NCBI GenBank assembly: GCA_002400415.1
Contig: DGQP01000007.1
Coordinates: forward strand, 276,348-340,347
DNA from: Chitinophagaceae bacterium UBA4411
GTDB lineage: Bacteria > Bacteroidota > Bacteroidia > Chitinophagales > Chitinophagaceae
Length of the DNA: 64,000 bases
Direction of reading: 5' to 3'
Notes under the pieces: model-generated
Seen by the model: the letters and a program-made list of their open reading frames with translations, nothing else
Databases searched by the model: none
What the model was told of the DNA's origin: nothing
Position numbers and translations under genes: made by a program
Shown: piece after piece, positions 1-7,459 of the stretch
How the letters are laid out: every line of letters starts with the position of its first letter
Numbering within the stretch: position 1 is the first letter of the stretch

Positions 1-2
1 GC

Positions 3-413
3 TATGACCTGTACCTGCAGCAAGCCAACGCAGTAGACAGGATGATTGCTGAATTATGGCACTGGGTGCAAACCACACCCGGGTATAAGGACAATACAAC
101 TTTTATCATCACTACAGATCATGGAAGAGGAAGCAAAACCGGTAAGTGGACCTCACACGGTGCCTTCATCAAAGGTTCTTCAGAAGTGTGGCTGGCAATG
201 ATCGGTCCCGGGATTGAACCACTGGGGGAGTTAAAGGAAAAACAGCAATTATACCAGCGGCAACTGGCTCAAACGATTGCTCATTTATTAGGCGAGAATT
301 TTGACCCCGGGCAACCTGTCGGAGAGGCGATTGCATTGAAGAGAAAAGAAACAGTTCTGCCCCTGCCGGAAAAGGACAGAACTGTTGCACTTATTAACGA
401 TGCCCGTAAATAA
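3..413 (+). CDS. C-terminal fragment of an alkaline-phosphatase/sulfatase-superfamily protein
   Basis: The reading frame is open to the left edge of the window, so this is the 3' part of a longer gene; an internal ATG at 42 is not its start. The visible part contains TTDHGRG followed about ten residues later by TSHG. This is the pattern of the last metal-ligand Asp-His and a further His in the alkaline phosphatase / sulfatase superfamily. A basic segment and the phrase AMIGPGI that usually precedes the end of such folds follow. The substrate cannot be told, because the N-terminal part with the nucleophile lies outside. Its last 20 bases overlap the 3' end of the convergent CWC gene. The superfamily is fairly clear; phosphatase, phosphodiesterase and sulfatase remain open. 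Confidence 0.7.
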   Translation, partial: YDLYLQQANAVDRMIAELWHWVQTTPGYKDNTTFIITTDHGRGSKTGKWTSHGAFIKGSSEVWLAMIGPGIEPLGELKEKQQLYQRQLAQTIAHLLGENFDPGQPVGEAIALKRKETVLPLPEKDRTVALINDARK

Positions 414-615
414 ATTTCTCCCGGAACAATTCTACCTGGCTTTTTAGTTGTAACAGGCAGTTTTTACAAAGACATTCATTGTACCGCTGTTCAATGAATG
501 CTTTTTCTTCAGCACTAAAGCTGATGCCATAACACTGGCATTGGGTGATAGTACCTGGTTTGCATTCAAACGGGCTGCTGCAACGGGGACATTTTTTTAC
601 TTCATGCTGACACAT
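394..615 (-). CDS. small cysteine-rich CWC-family protein
   Basis: This 73-residue protein has nine cysteines (residues 2, 9, 12, 18, 26, 28, 48, 50, 53) arranged as CPRC, FxC, CxC and CLCKNC. It matches the Cys-rich CWC family, a presumed zinc- or metal-binding mini-protein of unknown role. It has no signal peptide, so it should be cytoplasmic. The gene begins nine bases after the stop of the BtuB-like receptor on the same strand and has no visible promoter of its own. It therefore probably sits on the same cobalamin-riboswitch-controlled mRNA. That linkage suggests, but does not show, a role in cobalamin or cobalt handling. Its 3' end overlaps the convergent phosphatase fragment by 20 bases. 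Confidence 0.75.
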   Translation of the reverse strand: MCQHEVKKCPRCSSPFECKPGTITQCQCYGISFSAEEKAFIEQRYNECLCKNCLLQLKSQVELFREKFIYGHR

Positions 616-624
616 AAGCTGATT

Positions 625-2568
625 TTATAATTGGAATCCTACCCCGGTGGTAAAGTTGAATTTCCTTGAATTATATCCCCTGATATCAAAGTACTCCTTA
701 TTGCTGATGTTCTTAAGATCAAGAAATAGCCGGAATACTTTGTCAAACTTGTATTCTCCGTAAAGATCAAGTACTGTGTAAGCTTTCAATATTCCGGGGC
801 TGCTGCCATAAATGAACTCTTCCCGTTTACTTACTGATTTTGCCTGTGCACGGATGAAAATTGCTTTTGTTGCCTGTACACCAACTGATAAGTTTAGTGC
901 ATGTTTGGGTATCCTGTACAAATTAAAGTAAGTAGTGTCTTTGCCGATCGGGGTTCCTGTACCATCAAAGGCAGAAGTCGTTTCACCATCTGTATAGGTA
1001 TAATTGGCATCAATACCCAGTTTGCCCCTGGTATAACTGATCTCCAGTTCAGCGCCATAATTTTTTTGCTCACTTACATTCAGGTACCTGCTTTCAAACA
1101 ATGCCGGGTTGTAAGTATAGACGATGGCATTTTCTGTATTCCGATAAAAACCAACCAGCTTCAGGCGAAACGCTTTAGCGGCTGTAAGAGCAGCACCTGC
1201 TTCTGCGATCAGGCCTTTCTCGGGTTTCAGACTGGCATTGCCGGCAGATGCGTCAAACAACTGGTAAAGTGTGGGTGTTTTAAAAGCAGAATAAAGGTTT
1301 GCAAAAACTTTTACCCCGCTGTTAATGGTATACGATGGGTTGAATGTAAATGTGAAGTTACTTCCATATTCAGAATGTTTATTCCAGCGGCCGCCGATCT
1401 CAGCCGTAAAACCTTTGCCGGTTTTGTAAACCAGCGAAGCATAGGGGCTGAGCTGGTTCATTTTTGCTGTTAAAGGTGCTGCCGTATATGGGCCAAAGCT
1501 TCCAGTTGAATAATAGGATTGATCTGTGTTGTTGAAACGATAGTCGGCGCCCGCCAGGATCTCTATATTTTTTAGCAGCCAGCTGTTATAGATTTCTGCA
1601 AAATGAGTTCTGCCGGTATAGTCTGCACGGGAATAGGCTGAAAATGGGTTGCTGATATGCCCTGGCTCATCTACATATAGTCGTTGTGCCCTGTTATAAC
1701 TATACGTGGCGTGAAGGGAGCCAAGTTTATGTTTGTAAACAATACTTGTTCCTGCCTGGGTGTTTTTATTCAGGCCGGTATAGTCCCTGTCATCTGTGAA
1801 GGCAGAAGCATCCAGGTCTGTTTTGTAACGGCTGTAAGAACTGAACAGCGTAGCTTTTATTTTTGTTGATAATTGAAAACCCAGCCTGCCGTTAATCGTA
1901 TTTTGTTCGATGCCATCTTTATCAAACAGCCCGGTCTTATTCTCATCATATGCGGCAGAAAAGCCATCTGAACTGAGATGGGTATAATTGACAGAGAGAT
2001 CAGCCTGTTTTCCCCGGGTGCTAAAGCCCAGGTTTTGCTGCAGGGTGTTATAGCTGCCGCCGGTGAAATCGCCATAAAGTTTGAAGGCTCCTGCTACCGG
2101 TTTCTTTGAAATGATATTAATTACACCGGCTACAGCATCTGATCCGTATAAAGTTGACTGGCCGCCTTTAAGGATTTCGATTCTTTCAATTTGCCCGCTG
2201 CTAATGAAGTTGAGGTCAAAGTAGTTGGTGATAACTGAAGGATCGTTAACCGGGATACCATCCAGTAATATCAGCACATTACCTGCTGATCCGCCACGGA
2301 TTGATACCGTCTGGTTGGTCCCCGGAACATTATTAGCACCGATTATAGTGGTGCCACTTACTGTATTCAGCAGTTCACCCAGCGTTCTTCCCCCGCTTTT
2401 TTCCAGTTGTTCCCGGCTGATAATTGTAATTACCTTGCCCGTTTCCGCCTGTTTTTTGGGATACTTGTTAGAAGTGATCACTACTTCCTCCAGGGAAGTG
2501 CTGTCTTGTTGCGCCTGTGACTGACTGCTGATCATAATAGCAGCCAGCACAAAAAATTGTTTTTTCAT
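625..2568 (-). CDS. btuB: TonB-dependent outer-membrane receptor, probable vitamin B12 importer BtuB
   Basis: A 647-residue TonB-dependent receptor. It has a signal peptide (residues 1-19, ending SQSQA) and a TonB-box-like LEEVVITSNK near residue 26. The plug domain includes GGQSTLYGSDAVAGVINI, and a 22-strand-type barrel fills the rest. The size is close to BtuB (about 600 residues) and well below SusC-type receptors. Specificity is assigned from the cobalamin riboswitch in its 5' leader, which is strong evidence in this phylum. The start MKKQFFVL is followed directly by a good signal sequence. The CWC gene follows nine bases after the stop. The barrel alone would not separate B12 from other corrinoid or siderophore ligands. 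Confidence 0.85.
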   Translation of the reverse strand: MKKQFFVLAAIMISSQSQAQQDSTSLEEVVITSNKYPKKQAETGKVITIISREQLEKSGGRTLGELLNTVSGTTIIGANNVPGTNQTVSIRGGSAGNVLILLDGIPVNDPSVITNYFDLNFISSGQIERIEILKGGQSTLYGSDAVAGVINIISKKPVAGAFKLYGDFTGGSYNTLQQNLGFSTRGKQADLSVNYTHLSSDGFSAAYDENKTGLFDKDGIEQNTINGRLGFQLSTKIKATLFSSYSRYKTDLDASAFTDDRDYTGLNKNTQAGTSIVYKHKLGSLHATYSYNRAQRLYVDEPGHISNPFSAYSRADYTGRTHFAEIYNSWLLKNIEILAGADYRFNNTDQSYYSTGSFGPYTAAPLTAKMNQLSPYASLVYKTGKGFTAEIGGRWNKHSEYGSNFTFTFNPSYTINSGVKVFANLYSAFKTPTLYQLFDASAGNASLKPEKGLIAEAGAALTAAKAFRLKLVGFYRNTENAIVYTYNPALFESRYLNVSEQKNYGAELEISYTRGKLGIDANYTYTDGETTSAFDGTGTPIGKDTTYFNLYRIPKHALNLSVGVQATKAIFIRAQAKSVSKREEFIYGSSPGILKAYTVLDLYGEYKFDKVFRLFLDLKNISNKEYFDIRGYNSRKFNFTTGVGFQL

Positions 2569-2695
2569 TTTGTTGAAAATTTTTGTGTGACTGCTTCCGA
2601 AAAAAAGAAAGAAATATAAACGTCCTGCGACTTTTACATTTCATGCCTTTCACCCGAAAGCTGAATGCCTGCCTGCCGGTAGGCAGGTTTGTTTA

Positions 2696-2900
2696 CCTGG
2701 TCTGGCAGGTCTTCTGGCTCAGCCTTTGTTGAAACCTTCCCATCTTTTTCAGATCAAGACAGTGGTGATTCTTCAACAATTTTACTCCCGAAGTCCCTCC
2801 GGCGGAGAGGTTCGGGGAGGCTTTACAGCTACGGGGATAGCGCCGGAATCACACCGGACTTCCCTTTTAACCCCGCCCGGAGGCAGGGACCAAACCGGGG
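2696..2900 (-). promoter_or_regulatory. cobalamin (adenosylcobalamin-type) riboswitch
   Basis: Read on the minus strand, the leader carries the hallmarks of the cobalamin aptamer. AAAAGGGAAGTCCGGTG is followed by ATTCCGGCGCTATCCCCGTA and CTGTAA (the B12-box region), and the element ends with GCCAGAAGACCTGCC. The outer strands TTTGGTC (near 2895) and GACCAGG (near 2699) can pair as P1. About 10 nt further on is a short hairpin, CCTGCC-tacc-GGCAGG (about 2671-2690), with no U-tract. About 100 nt separate this hairpin from the btuB ATG, so terminator and ribosome-blocking mechanisms cannot be told apart. The known behaviour of the class is repression when cobalamin is bound. Confidence 0.92.
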
Positions 2901-2933
2901 CAAATGTAAGAAGACGGATTTTTCCGGCGTCAA
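2901..2933 (-). promoter_or_regulatory. Bacteroidota-type promoter for the riboswitch-btuB transcript
   Basis: On the minus strand TACATTTG (2908-2901) matches the -7 box TAnnTTTG, with TTG at 2933-2931 and a 22-base spacer, inside the 17-23 range known for this phylum. Transcription would start a few bases further, right at the 5' edge of the riboswitch. The region 2569-3040 holds no gene; it contains this promoter, the aptamer and its downstream hairpin. Confidence 0.65.
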
Positions 2934-3040
2934 GAGTTATTAACAGCAGGGGAATAAATAAATGGCATTCATCCATACATTCTGTTTTTCCGGCGGTTCA
3001 GACAAGCGGTTTATCTTTATATATCTTCCTTTGCAGCTGC

Positions 3041-4117
3041 ATGAAGAACAGGTCATTTACCCTTATTGCACATATGGCGGGCTGGTTGTTTTTTTTCAGC
3101 CTGGTTCTCGGTTTTGTTCATAAATCACCGGAAGGGGGAACTATTGCCAGTAATTTTTTTTCAACTGAATTTCTCAGTTTTTGTTTTATCTATCTTTTTA
3201 TATTCTATTTTAATACGTATGTACTGATTCCCCGGCTTTACCTGCAGGAAAAAATTATCCTGTACGCTATTGCTGTAATAGCACTTTTTGCTGTAGTGTA
3301 TTATATCAAACCTTTTGATAACCTGATGAATCATTTCCAGGGACGGGTAAATGAAATGCGGCCACCGGTACCTCCTCCCGGGCCGGGAATACGAAATATG
3401 CCGGCGCCACGCCCGGGAAGGCCACAGCAAATGGATATTGTCAGCATTATCTTATTTATTACCGTATGGTCGCTGAGTACGGCTATTTGTATTGTTCGCC
3501 AGTGGAGGTTGACTGAACAAAGAGCGGCACAGGCAGAAGTTGATAAGGCAAATGCTGAATTATCCTTTCTGAAAGCCCAGGTGAACCCCCATTTTTTGTT
3601 CAATACCCTGAATAATATTTATTCAATGGCGGTGACAAAGAATGAAAATACAGCCGCCAGTATCCTGAAGCTGTCAAATATCATGCGGTATGTGACTGAT
3701 GATGTGCGGGAAGACTTTGTATCGCTCAATAACGAAATTGAATGCATGGGAGATTTTATTGACCTTCAGCGGCTGCGGCTCGGTAAAAAAATGAATGTGG
3801 ATTTTTCAGTGAAGGGAGATACGGAGAATAAAAAGATCGCACCTCTGATACTGATGACGTTTATCGAAAATGTTTTCAAATACGGGATCAGTAATCATGA
3901 ATCTTCAGATATACTGATTAAACTGGTGGCAGAAGAGCACAGTATTACATTCTTCTGCCAGAATAAATTATTTGAAGCAAAGCGAAACAGGGAAAGAACG
4001 GGTACCGGTATTCCTAATGTCAGGATGAGGCTTCAGCATCTTTACCCCGGCAAACATTTCCTGGATATCAGCAGCAATAATAATCTCTTTACGGTGCAAC
4101 TGACCCTGCAGGCGTAA
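3041..4117 (+). CDS. LytS/YehU-type sensor histidine kinase
   Basis: This 358-residue membrane kinase has four transmembrane segments near residues 7-26, 43-63, 71-88 and 132-152. A proline-rich loop lies between the third and fourth. The His_kinase box FLKAQVNPHFLFNTL places the phospho-accepting histidine at residue 184. An HATPase domain follows (TFIENVFKYGISN as N box and GTGIPNVRMRL as G box). I chose ATG 3041 because the open frame upstream runs through the btuB riboswitch and encodes nothing protein-like, while MKNRSFTL leads straight into the first membrane helix. The response-regulator gene starts 21 bases downstream, so the two form a two-component operon. No separate sensory domain is visible; the signal is unknown. 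Confidence 0.9.
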   Translation: MKNRSFTLIAHMAGWLFFFSLVLGFVHKSPEGGTIASNFFSTEFLSFCFIYLFIFYFNTYVLIPRLYLQEKIILYAIAVIALFAVVYYIKPFDNLMNHFQGRVNEMRPPVPPPGPGIRNMPAPRPGRPQQMDIVSIILFITVWSLSTAICIVRQWRLTEQRAAQAEVDKANAELSFLKAQVNPHFLFNTLNNIYSMAVTKNENTAASILKLSNIMRYVTDDVREDFVSLNNEIECMGDFIDLQRLRLGKKMNVDFSVKGDTENKKIAPLILMTFIENVFKYGISNHESSDILIKLVAEEHSITFFCQNKLFEAKRNRERTGTGIPNVRMRLQHLYPGKHFLDISSNNNLFTVQLTLQA

Positions 4118-4138
4118 ATTGCAATAAAATAAAGGAGC

Positions 4139-4837
4139 ATGCCATTAAAATGTGTGGCCATAGATGATGAACCCCTGGCATTGGAACTTATAAAAGAATA
4201 TATTGCCAGGTTCCCGGAACTGGCGTTGCAGCAAAGCTTTGATGATGCCATTTCCGGGGGTGAGTATTTGCGGAAACACCCTGTTGACCTTTTATTTGTG
4301 GATATTGATATGCCCGATATCACCGGGCTCGATCTGGTTCGTTCTCTGGCAGAAAAGCCGATGATCATTTTCACCACGGCACATAAAAATTTTGCCATTG
4401 ATGGATTTGAACTGGATGCGGTGGATTATTTGCTGAAACCTATCGGTTTTGAAAGATTTGCCAAAGCGGTCCATAAAGCCCTGGAGTATCATGAATACAA
4501 AAAAAGACCAGGCAAAGTATCTGTCAGTCACCTGTTTGTATATTCCGAGTACCGGATGCTGAAAATAGACCTGGCAGAAGTAGAGTATATTGAGAGCCTG
4601 GAAGATTACATCAAAATACACCTGCTGAATGGGAAGCCGGTGATGACCCTGATGACGCTGAAAGGAGTACTGGAGAAATTACCCTCTGAAAAATTCAAAC
4701 GTATTCACCGCAGCTATATTGTGGCAACCGATAAAGTGAAATCAGTGCTCAACCGGAAAGTAAAACTTCTTTCTGCGACCGAACTACCGGTAAGCGACAG
4801 CTATATATCTTTCATTAAAGAGTGGAAAAGCCAATAG
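4139..4837 (+). CDS. LytTR-family response regulator
   Basis: A 232-residue cytoplasmic response regulator. The receiver domain covers residues 1-120, with acidic residues D9 and D10, phospho-acceptor D55 in LLFVDIDMPD, Thr80 and Lys100 in DYLLKP. A LytTR DNA-binding domain covers roughly residues 130-230 (VEYIESLEDYIKIHL, KRIHRSYIV). It pairs with the LytS-type kinase 21 bases upstream, which should phosphorylate it. LytTR regulators bind direct repeats upstream of targets. The target is not evident; the next gene downstream (DUF6089 barrel) and the divergent btuB are possible, but no repeat pair convinced me. All key receiver residues are present. Confidence 0.92.
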   Translation: MPLKCVAIDDEPLALELIKEYIARFPELALQQSFDDAISGGEYLRKHPVDLLFVDIDMPDITGLDLVRSLAEKPMIIFTTAHKNFAIDGFELDAVDYLLKPIGFERFAKAVHKALEYHEYKKRPGKVSVSHLFVYSEYRMLKIDLAEVEYIESLEDYIKIHLLNGKPVMTLMTLKGVLEKLPSEKFKRIHRSYIVATDKVKSVLNRKVKLLSATELPVSDSYISFIKEWKSQ

Positions 4838-4985
4838 GGCCTGTTCATCGGTACAAAATTTGCTTTTACCGGGAATTAAGGATTTCCGGCTAAACTTTTC
4901 GAAAAGCTGTGAGTCAACCGGTTCTCAGTTACTGCATGAAGCAATTCTAAAATTTTTACTGTCGTTTTAACAAAGATGTCTGACG

Positions 4986-5011
4986 CTGACACAATTTTTT
5001 CATTGTGTCAG
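4986..5011. repeat. 10-bp perfect inverted repeat in the 4838-5114 intergenic region
   Basis: CTGACACAAT and ATTGTGTCAG flank a six-base loop TTTTTC. No U-run follows on the plus strand, so it is not a standard terminator for the kinase/regulator operon, and it lies about 100 bases upstream of the DUF6089 start. It could be an operator or an mRNA leader hairpin. Nothing else is recognised in this gap. Confidence 0.55.
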
Positions 5012-5114
5012 TGAATACTCCTCTCTTACCTTTTCCTTGGCAATCCATATTACCAAAGCTGCTGTGTTTTTAACCCCCGGGAAGTGTTGTGTACTTCCTG
5101 AAAAACTATATACC

Positions 5115-5870
5115 ATGAATAGAAACCAGCAAAAAATCATCGCATTACTTATTGTAAGCGGGTGCCAGAACCTCCTGCTTTCCGCACAGGTAAGCGTACC
5201 CAAATATGAAATAGGTTTTGGAGTAAGCAGCTTCGTTTACCAGGGAGACCTGACCCCTTCAAGGCTCGGGTCTTTCCGAACTCAACGTTTCGGGCTCAAC
5301 TTGTATGGCAGCAAAATACTTAGTCCGTCAGTTTCCCTGCGGGCCAATCTTGCTGTCGGGGGATTAAGGGGGGATGATGCAGAATACAGCAAACCCGGAT
5401 ACAGGCAACAACGGAATTTTAACTTTCGTACACCGGTCATTGAATTGTCGCAATTAATCGTTTGGAATCCCCTGGGAAGAAATTACGATGACAGGGGATT
5501 CTCGCCGTATTTATTTGGCGGAGCGGGGTTGAGTTTTTTAAAGATCAAACGAGATTGGAGCAATTATAACGCGGAATATTTTAACGCCGGTGGCGAGGAT
5601 GTGACGGCAAGGCTGGCCCTGGATACGGCACATTCATTACCGCGGATCATTCCTGTAATTCCGGCAGGCGCAGGTGTCCGGTATAATTTTTCGCAACGAT
5701 TGGCAGTGAGTCTCGAATCTTCTTATCGTTTTGTATTTACCGATTATCTCGATGGATTCAGCCAGGCAGCGAATCCAAAACTGGATGACAAGTATCATAC
5801 AATTACTATCGGGGCTGTTTATCGTATTGGCAAGAAGAATAGCTGGGCCTGCCCGGTGCTGCGGTATTAG
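5115..5870 (+). CDS. DUF6089-like outer-membrane beta-barrel protein
   Basis: A 251-residue exported protein. It starts MNRNQQKIIALLIVSG and has a signal peptide ending near LLSAQ. Alternating aromatic strands follow, including YEIGFGVSSFVYQGDLTPS, FGLNLYGSKIL, LSQLIVWNPLG and YLFGGAGLSFLKI. The pattern YEIG...Y.GDL.PS resembles DUF6089, a small Bacteroidota barrel family of unknown function. I used ATG 5115 rather than the open frame from 5037 because only 5115 places a signal peptide at the N-terminus. Function unknown; it may be structural or a narrow porin. It stands alone between two hairpin-bearing gaps. Confidence 0.7.
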   Translation: MNRNQQKIIALLIVSGCQNLLLSAQVSVPKYEIGFGVSSFVYQGDLTPSRLGSFRTQRFGLNLYGSKILSPSVSLRANLAVGGLRGDDAEYSKPGYRQQRNFNFRTPVIELSQLIVWNPLGRNYDDRGFSPYLFGGAGLSFLKIKRDWSNYNAEYFNAGGEDVTARLALDTAHSLPRIIPVIPAGAGVRYNFSQRLAVSLESSYRFVFTDYLDGFSQAANPKLDDKYHTITIGAVYRIGKKNSWACPVLRY

Positions 5871-5996
5871 AATGACTGACCGGTACATAACAGCTGTTTA
5901 CCGTTACATTTTTAACCTGCTCATTTTTTAGCGTCTGATATAATTGTGGTCAGTGGTATATATGGTAGTTATACAGCATAGGGCTGTTGGTACTCA

Positions 5997-6024
5997 AACA
6001 GGTCCTGTTTTTACAGGACCTGTT
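5997..6024. repeat. 12-bp perfect inverted repeat between the DUF6089 and dioxygenase genes
   Basis: AACAGGTCCTGT and ACAGGACCTGTT flank a TTTT loop. The stem is perfect and GC-rich in its core, but no U-tract follows on either strand. It is therefore not a textbook intrinsic terminator. It is about 100 bases from the next start. No gene is visible in 5871-6123. Confidence 0.6.
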
Positions 6025-6123
6025 ACTCTGGACCGGGGCAGTTTGCAGGTAAAAGCCGGTTGTTCTGTTAAAATCCAGGATAATAGTAAACAGTTCAAAT
6101 TTTAACTACGAAAATCAACGATT

Positions 6124-6879
6124 ATGGAACAAACAAGAAAAAAATTTCTGAAGAATTTTCTGATCGGGGCGACATCTGTTCCTCTGATACTGGAGGCCTG
6201 TAAAAAAGATGCAGTTGTCACCGGTACAGGCAGCAGCTCTGGTTCTGGTTCAGGTAGTGGAACAGGCTCCGGTAGTTGTACTGTAGCGCCAACTGAAACC
6301 GCCGGCCCCTTCCCGACAATTACTCCCTCTTCACTGGTAAGATCAGATATCAGGGGTGACAGAACTGGCGTCGCTTTTACGCTGAACATAACTGTTAAGA
6401 ATACAAATAATAACTGTGCAGCTTTGGCCGGGGCCATTGTTGATATCTGGCATTGTGATAAGGACGGCTATTATTCTGAATACGGGGGCACAGGCATGCA
6501 AAGTGTTAATTATACCGGGGTTCATTTCCTGCGGGGGAGACAAACAACAGATGCGAATGGGCTCGTAAGTTTTACATCTGTTTTCCCCGGTTGGTATAGT
6601 GGAAGAGCCACGCATATACATGTTCATATTTATAATGCAGCCGGTACTTCATTGCTGATTACACAAATTGCTTTTCCTGAAGGCTCGGGCAGCGCTGTTG
6701 CCACGGTGAACGGAAGTGGCGGAACAGCGTATGGGTACACGAAAGGGATGACGGGCTATACCTACAATGCGGCGGATAATATTTTCAGTGATGATACGGC
6801 AGGCGTTGAAATTGCAACAGTGACGGGAAGTTTATCAGCAGGATATATACTTACGCACACTATTAATGCAGCGGCTTGA
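6124..6879 (+). CDS. intradiol ring-cleavage dioxygenase-like exported lipoprotein
   Basis: A 251-residue protein related to protocatechuate 3,4-dioxygenase. The N-terminus has a Tat-like RKKFLKNFL and a lipobox LEAC with Cys26. A Gly/Ser/Thr linker spans residues about 34-52, followed by TETAGPFP, typical of the family start. The non-haem iron(III) ligands appear conserved: a Tyr in DGYYSEY (Tyr117 best fits), Tyr158 in PGWY, and His164 and His166 in THIHVHI. Soluble cytoplasmic family members cleave catechols. An exported, membrane-anchored version implies a periplasmic aromatic substrate, or a different role; the substrate is not predictable. No aromatic-degradation genes are nearby. The fold call is strong, enzyme activity is likely, the name of the substrate is open. 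Confidence 0.85.
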   Translation: MEQTRKKFLKNFLIGATSVPLILEACKKDAVVTGTGSSSGSGSGSGTGSGSCTVAPTETAGPFPTITPSSLVRSDIRGDRTGVAFTLNITVKNTNNNCAALAGAIVDIWHCDKDGYYSEYGGTGMQSVNYTGVHFLRGRQTTDANGLVSFTSVFPGWYSGRATHIHVHIYNAAGTSLLITQIAFPEGSGSAVATVNGSGGTAYGYTKGMTGYTYNAADNIFSDDTAGVEIATVTGSLSAGYILTHTINAAA

Positions 6880-6946
6880 TAAAATCCAGTATCGGATCAT
6901 ATAAGACATTAAACCGTACTTGACGTCTTATTTCATTTCTTTTCCT

Positions 6947-7459
6947 ATGACTAAAAGAATTATACGGCTTTGTTACCGGAAAGTGATTGACGCTTCTTCA
7001 CAAAAGCAGTGGGATCAATATGTATTTGAAAGTACGTATTCAGAGTACCTGCTGCAATCACAGCTGTATGATCCGGGAAGGAAATTCGACAGTTTCAGTG
7101 AATTACTGGTTCATGTGCCGGGGGCTGAGAAATTACATTTCCTGGTTAGTGCGGCTATAACCGGGTACCTGCAGCAACTGGAAGGAAAAATTCCTGATAT
7201 GCTCAATAGCCTCGGGAAACAATTTCTGGTGTTTAGTAATTACAGGTTTGAAATAATTAATACGAGCCGCAGCAACAAAAACAATCACCAGGCCGCCATC
7301 AGTTTCTTTAGTGAACCAATGATATGGCATGACACAATCGGGACCAACCTGCTGCTCTCGCCGGTAGCAGGAGAAGCAACAAACGACGGGGTATTAACAG
7401 AATTATTTCCCATCCAGCCCTTTGTCAGTATTTATTCATTTAAAAATGAACCTGCATGA
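6947..7459 (+). CDS. conserved hypothetical protein coupled to a pirin-like gene
   Basis: A 170-residue protein starting MTKRIIRLCY; I preferred ATG 6947 to a TTG 27 bases upstream. It has no signal peptide, membrane segment or cysteine motif and looks like a soluble alpha/beta protein. I do not recognise the family. The last four bases (ATGA) overlap the start of the pirin-like gene, so the two are translationally coupled and likely act together. The protein contains SFFSEPMIWHDTIGTNLLLSP, which might form a beta-rich domain. No function is proposed. Confidence 0.75.
   Translation: MTKRIIRLCYRKVIDASSQKQWDQYVFESTYSEYLLQSQLYDPGRKFDSFSELLVHVPGAEKLHFLVSAAITGYLQQLEGKIPDMLNSLGKQFLVFSNYRFEIINTSRSNKNNHQAAISFFSEPMIWHDTIGTNLLLSPVAGEATNDGVLTELFPIQPFVSIYSFKNEPA

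Noticed and set aside
2726..3040. N-terminal extension of the LytS-type kinase across the btuB riboswitch
   Set aside because: The frame is open only because the riboswitch lacks stops in it; the translation has no protein-like features, and ATG 3041 opens directly into a membrane helix.
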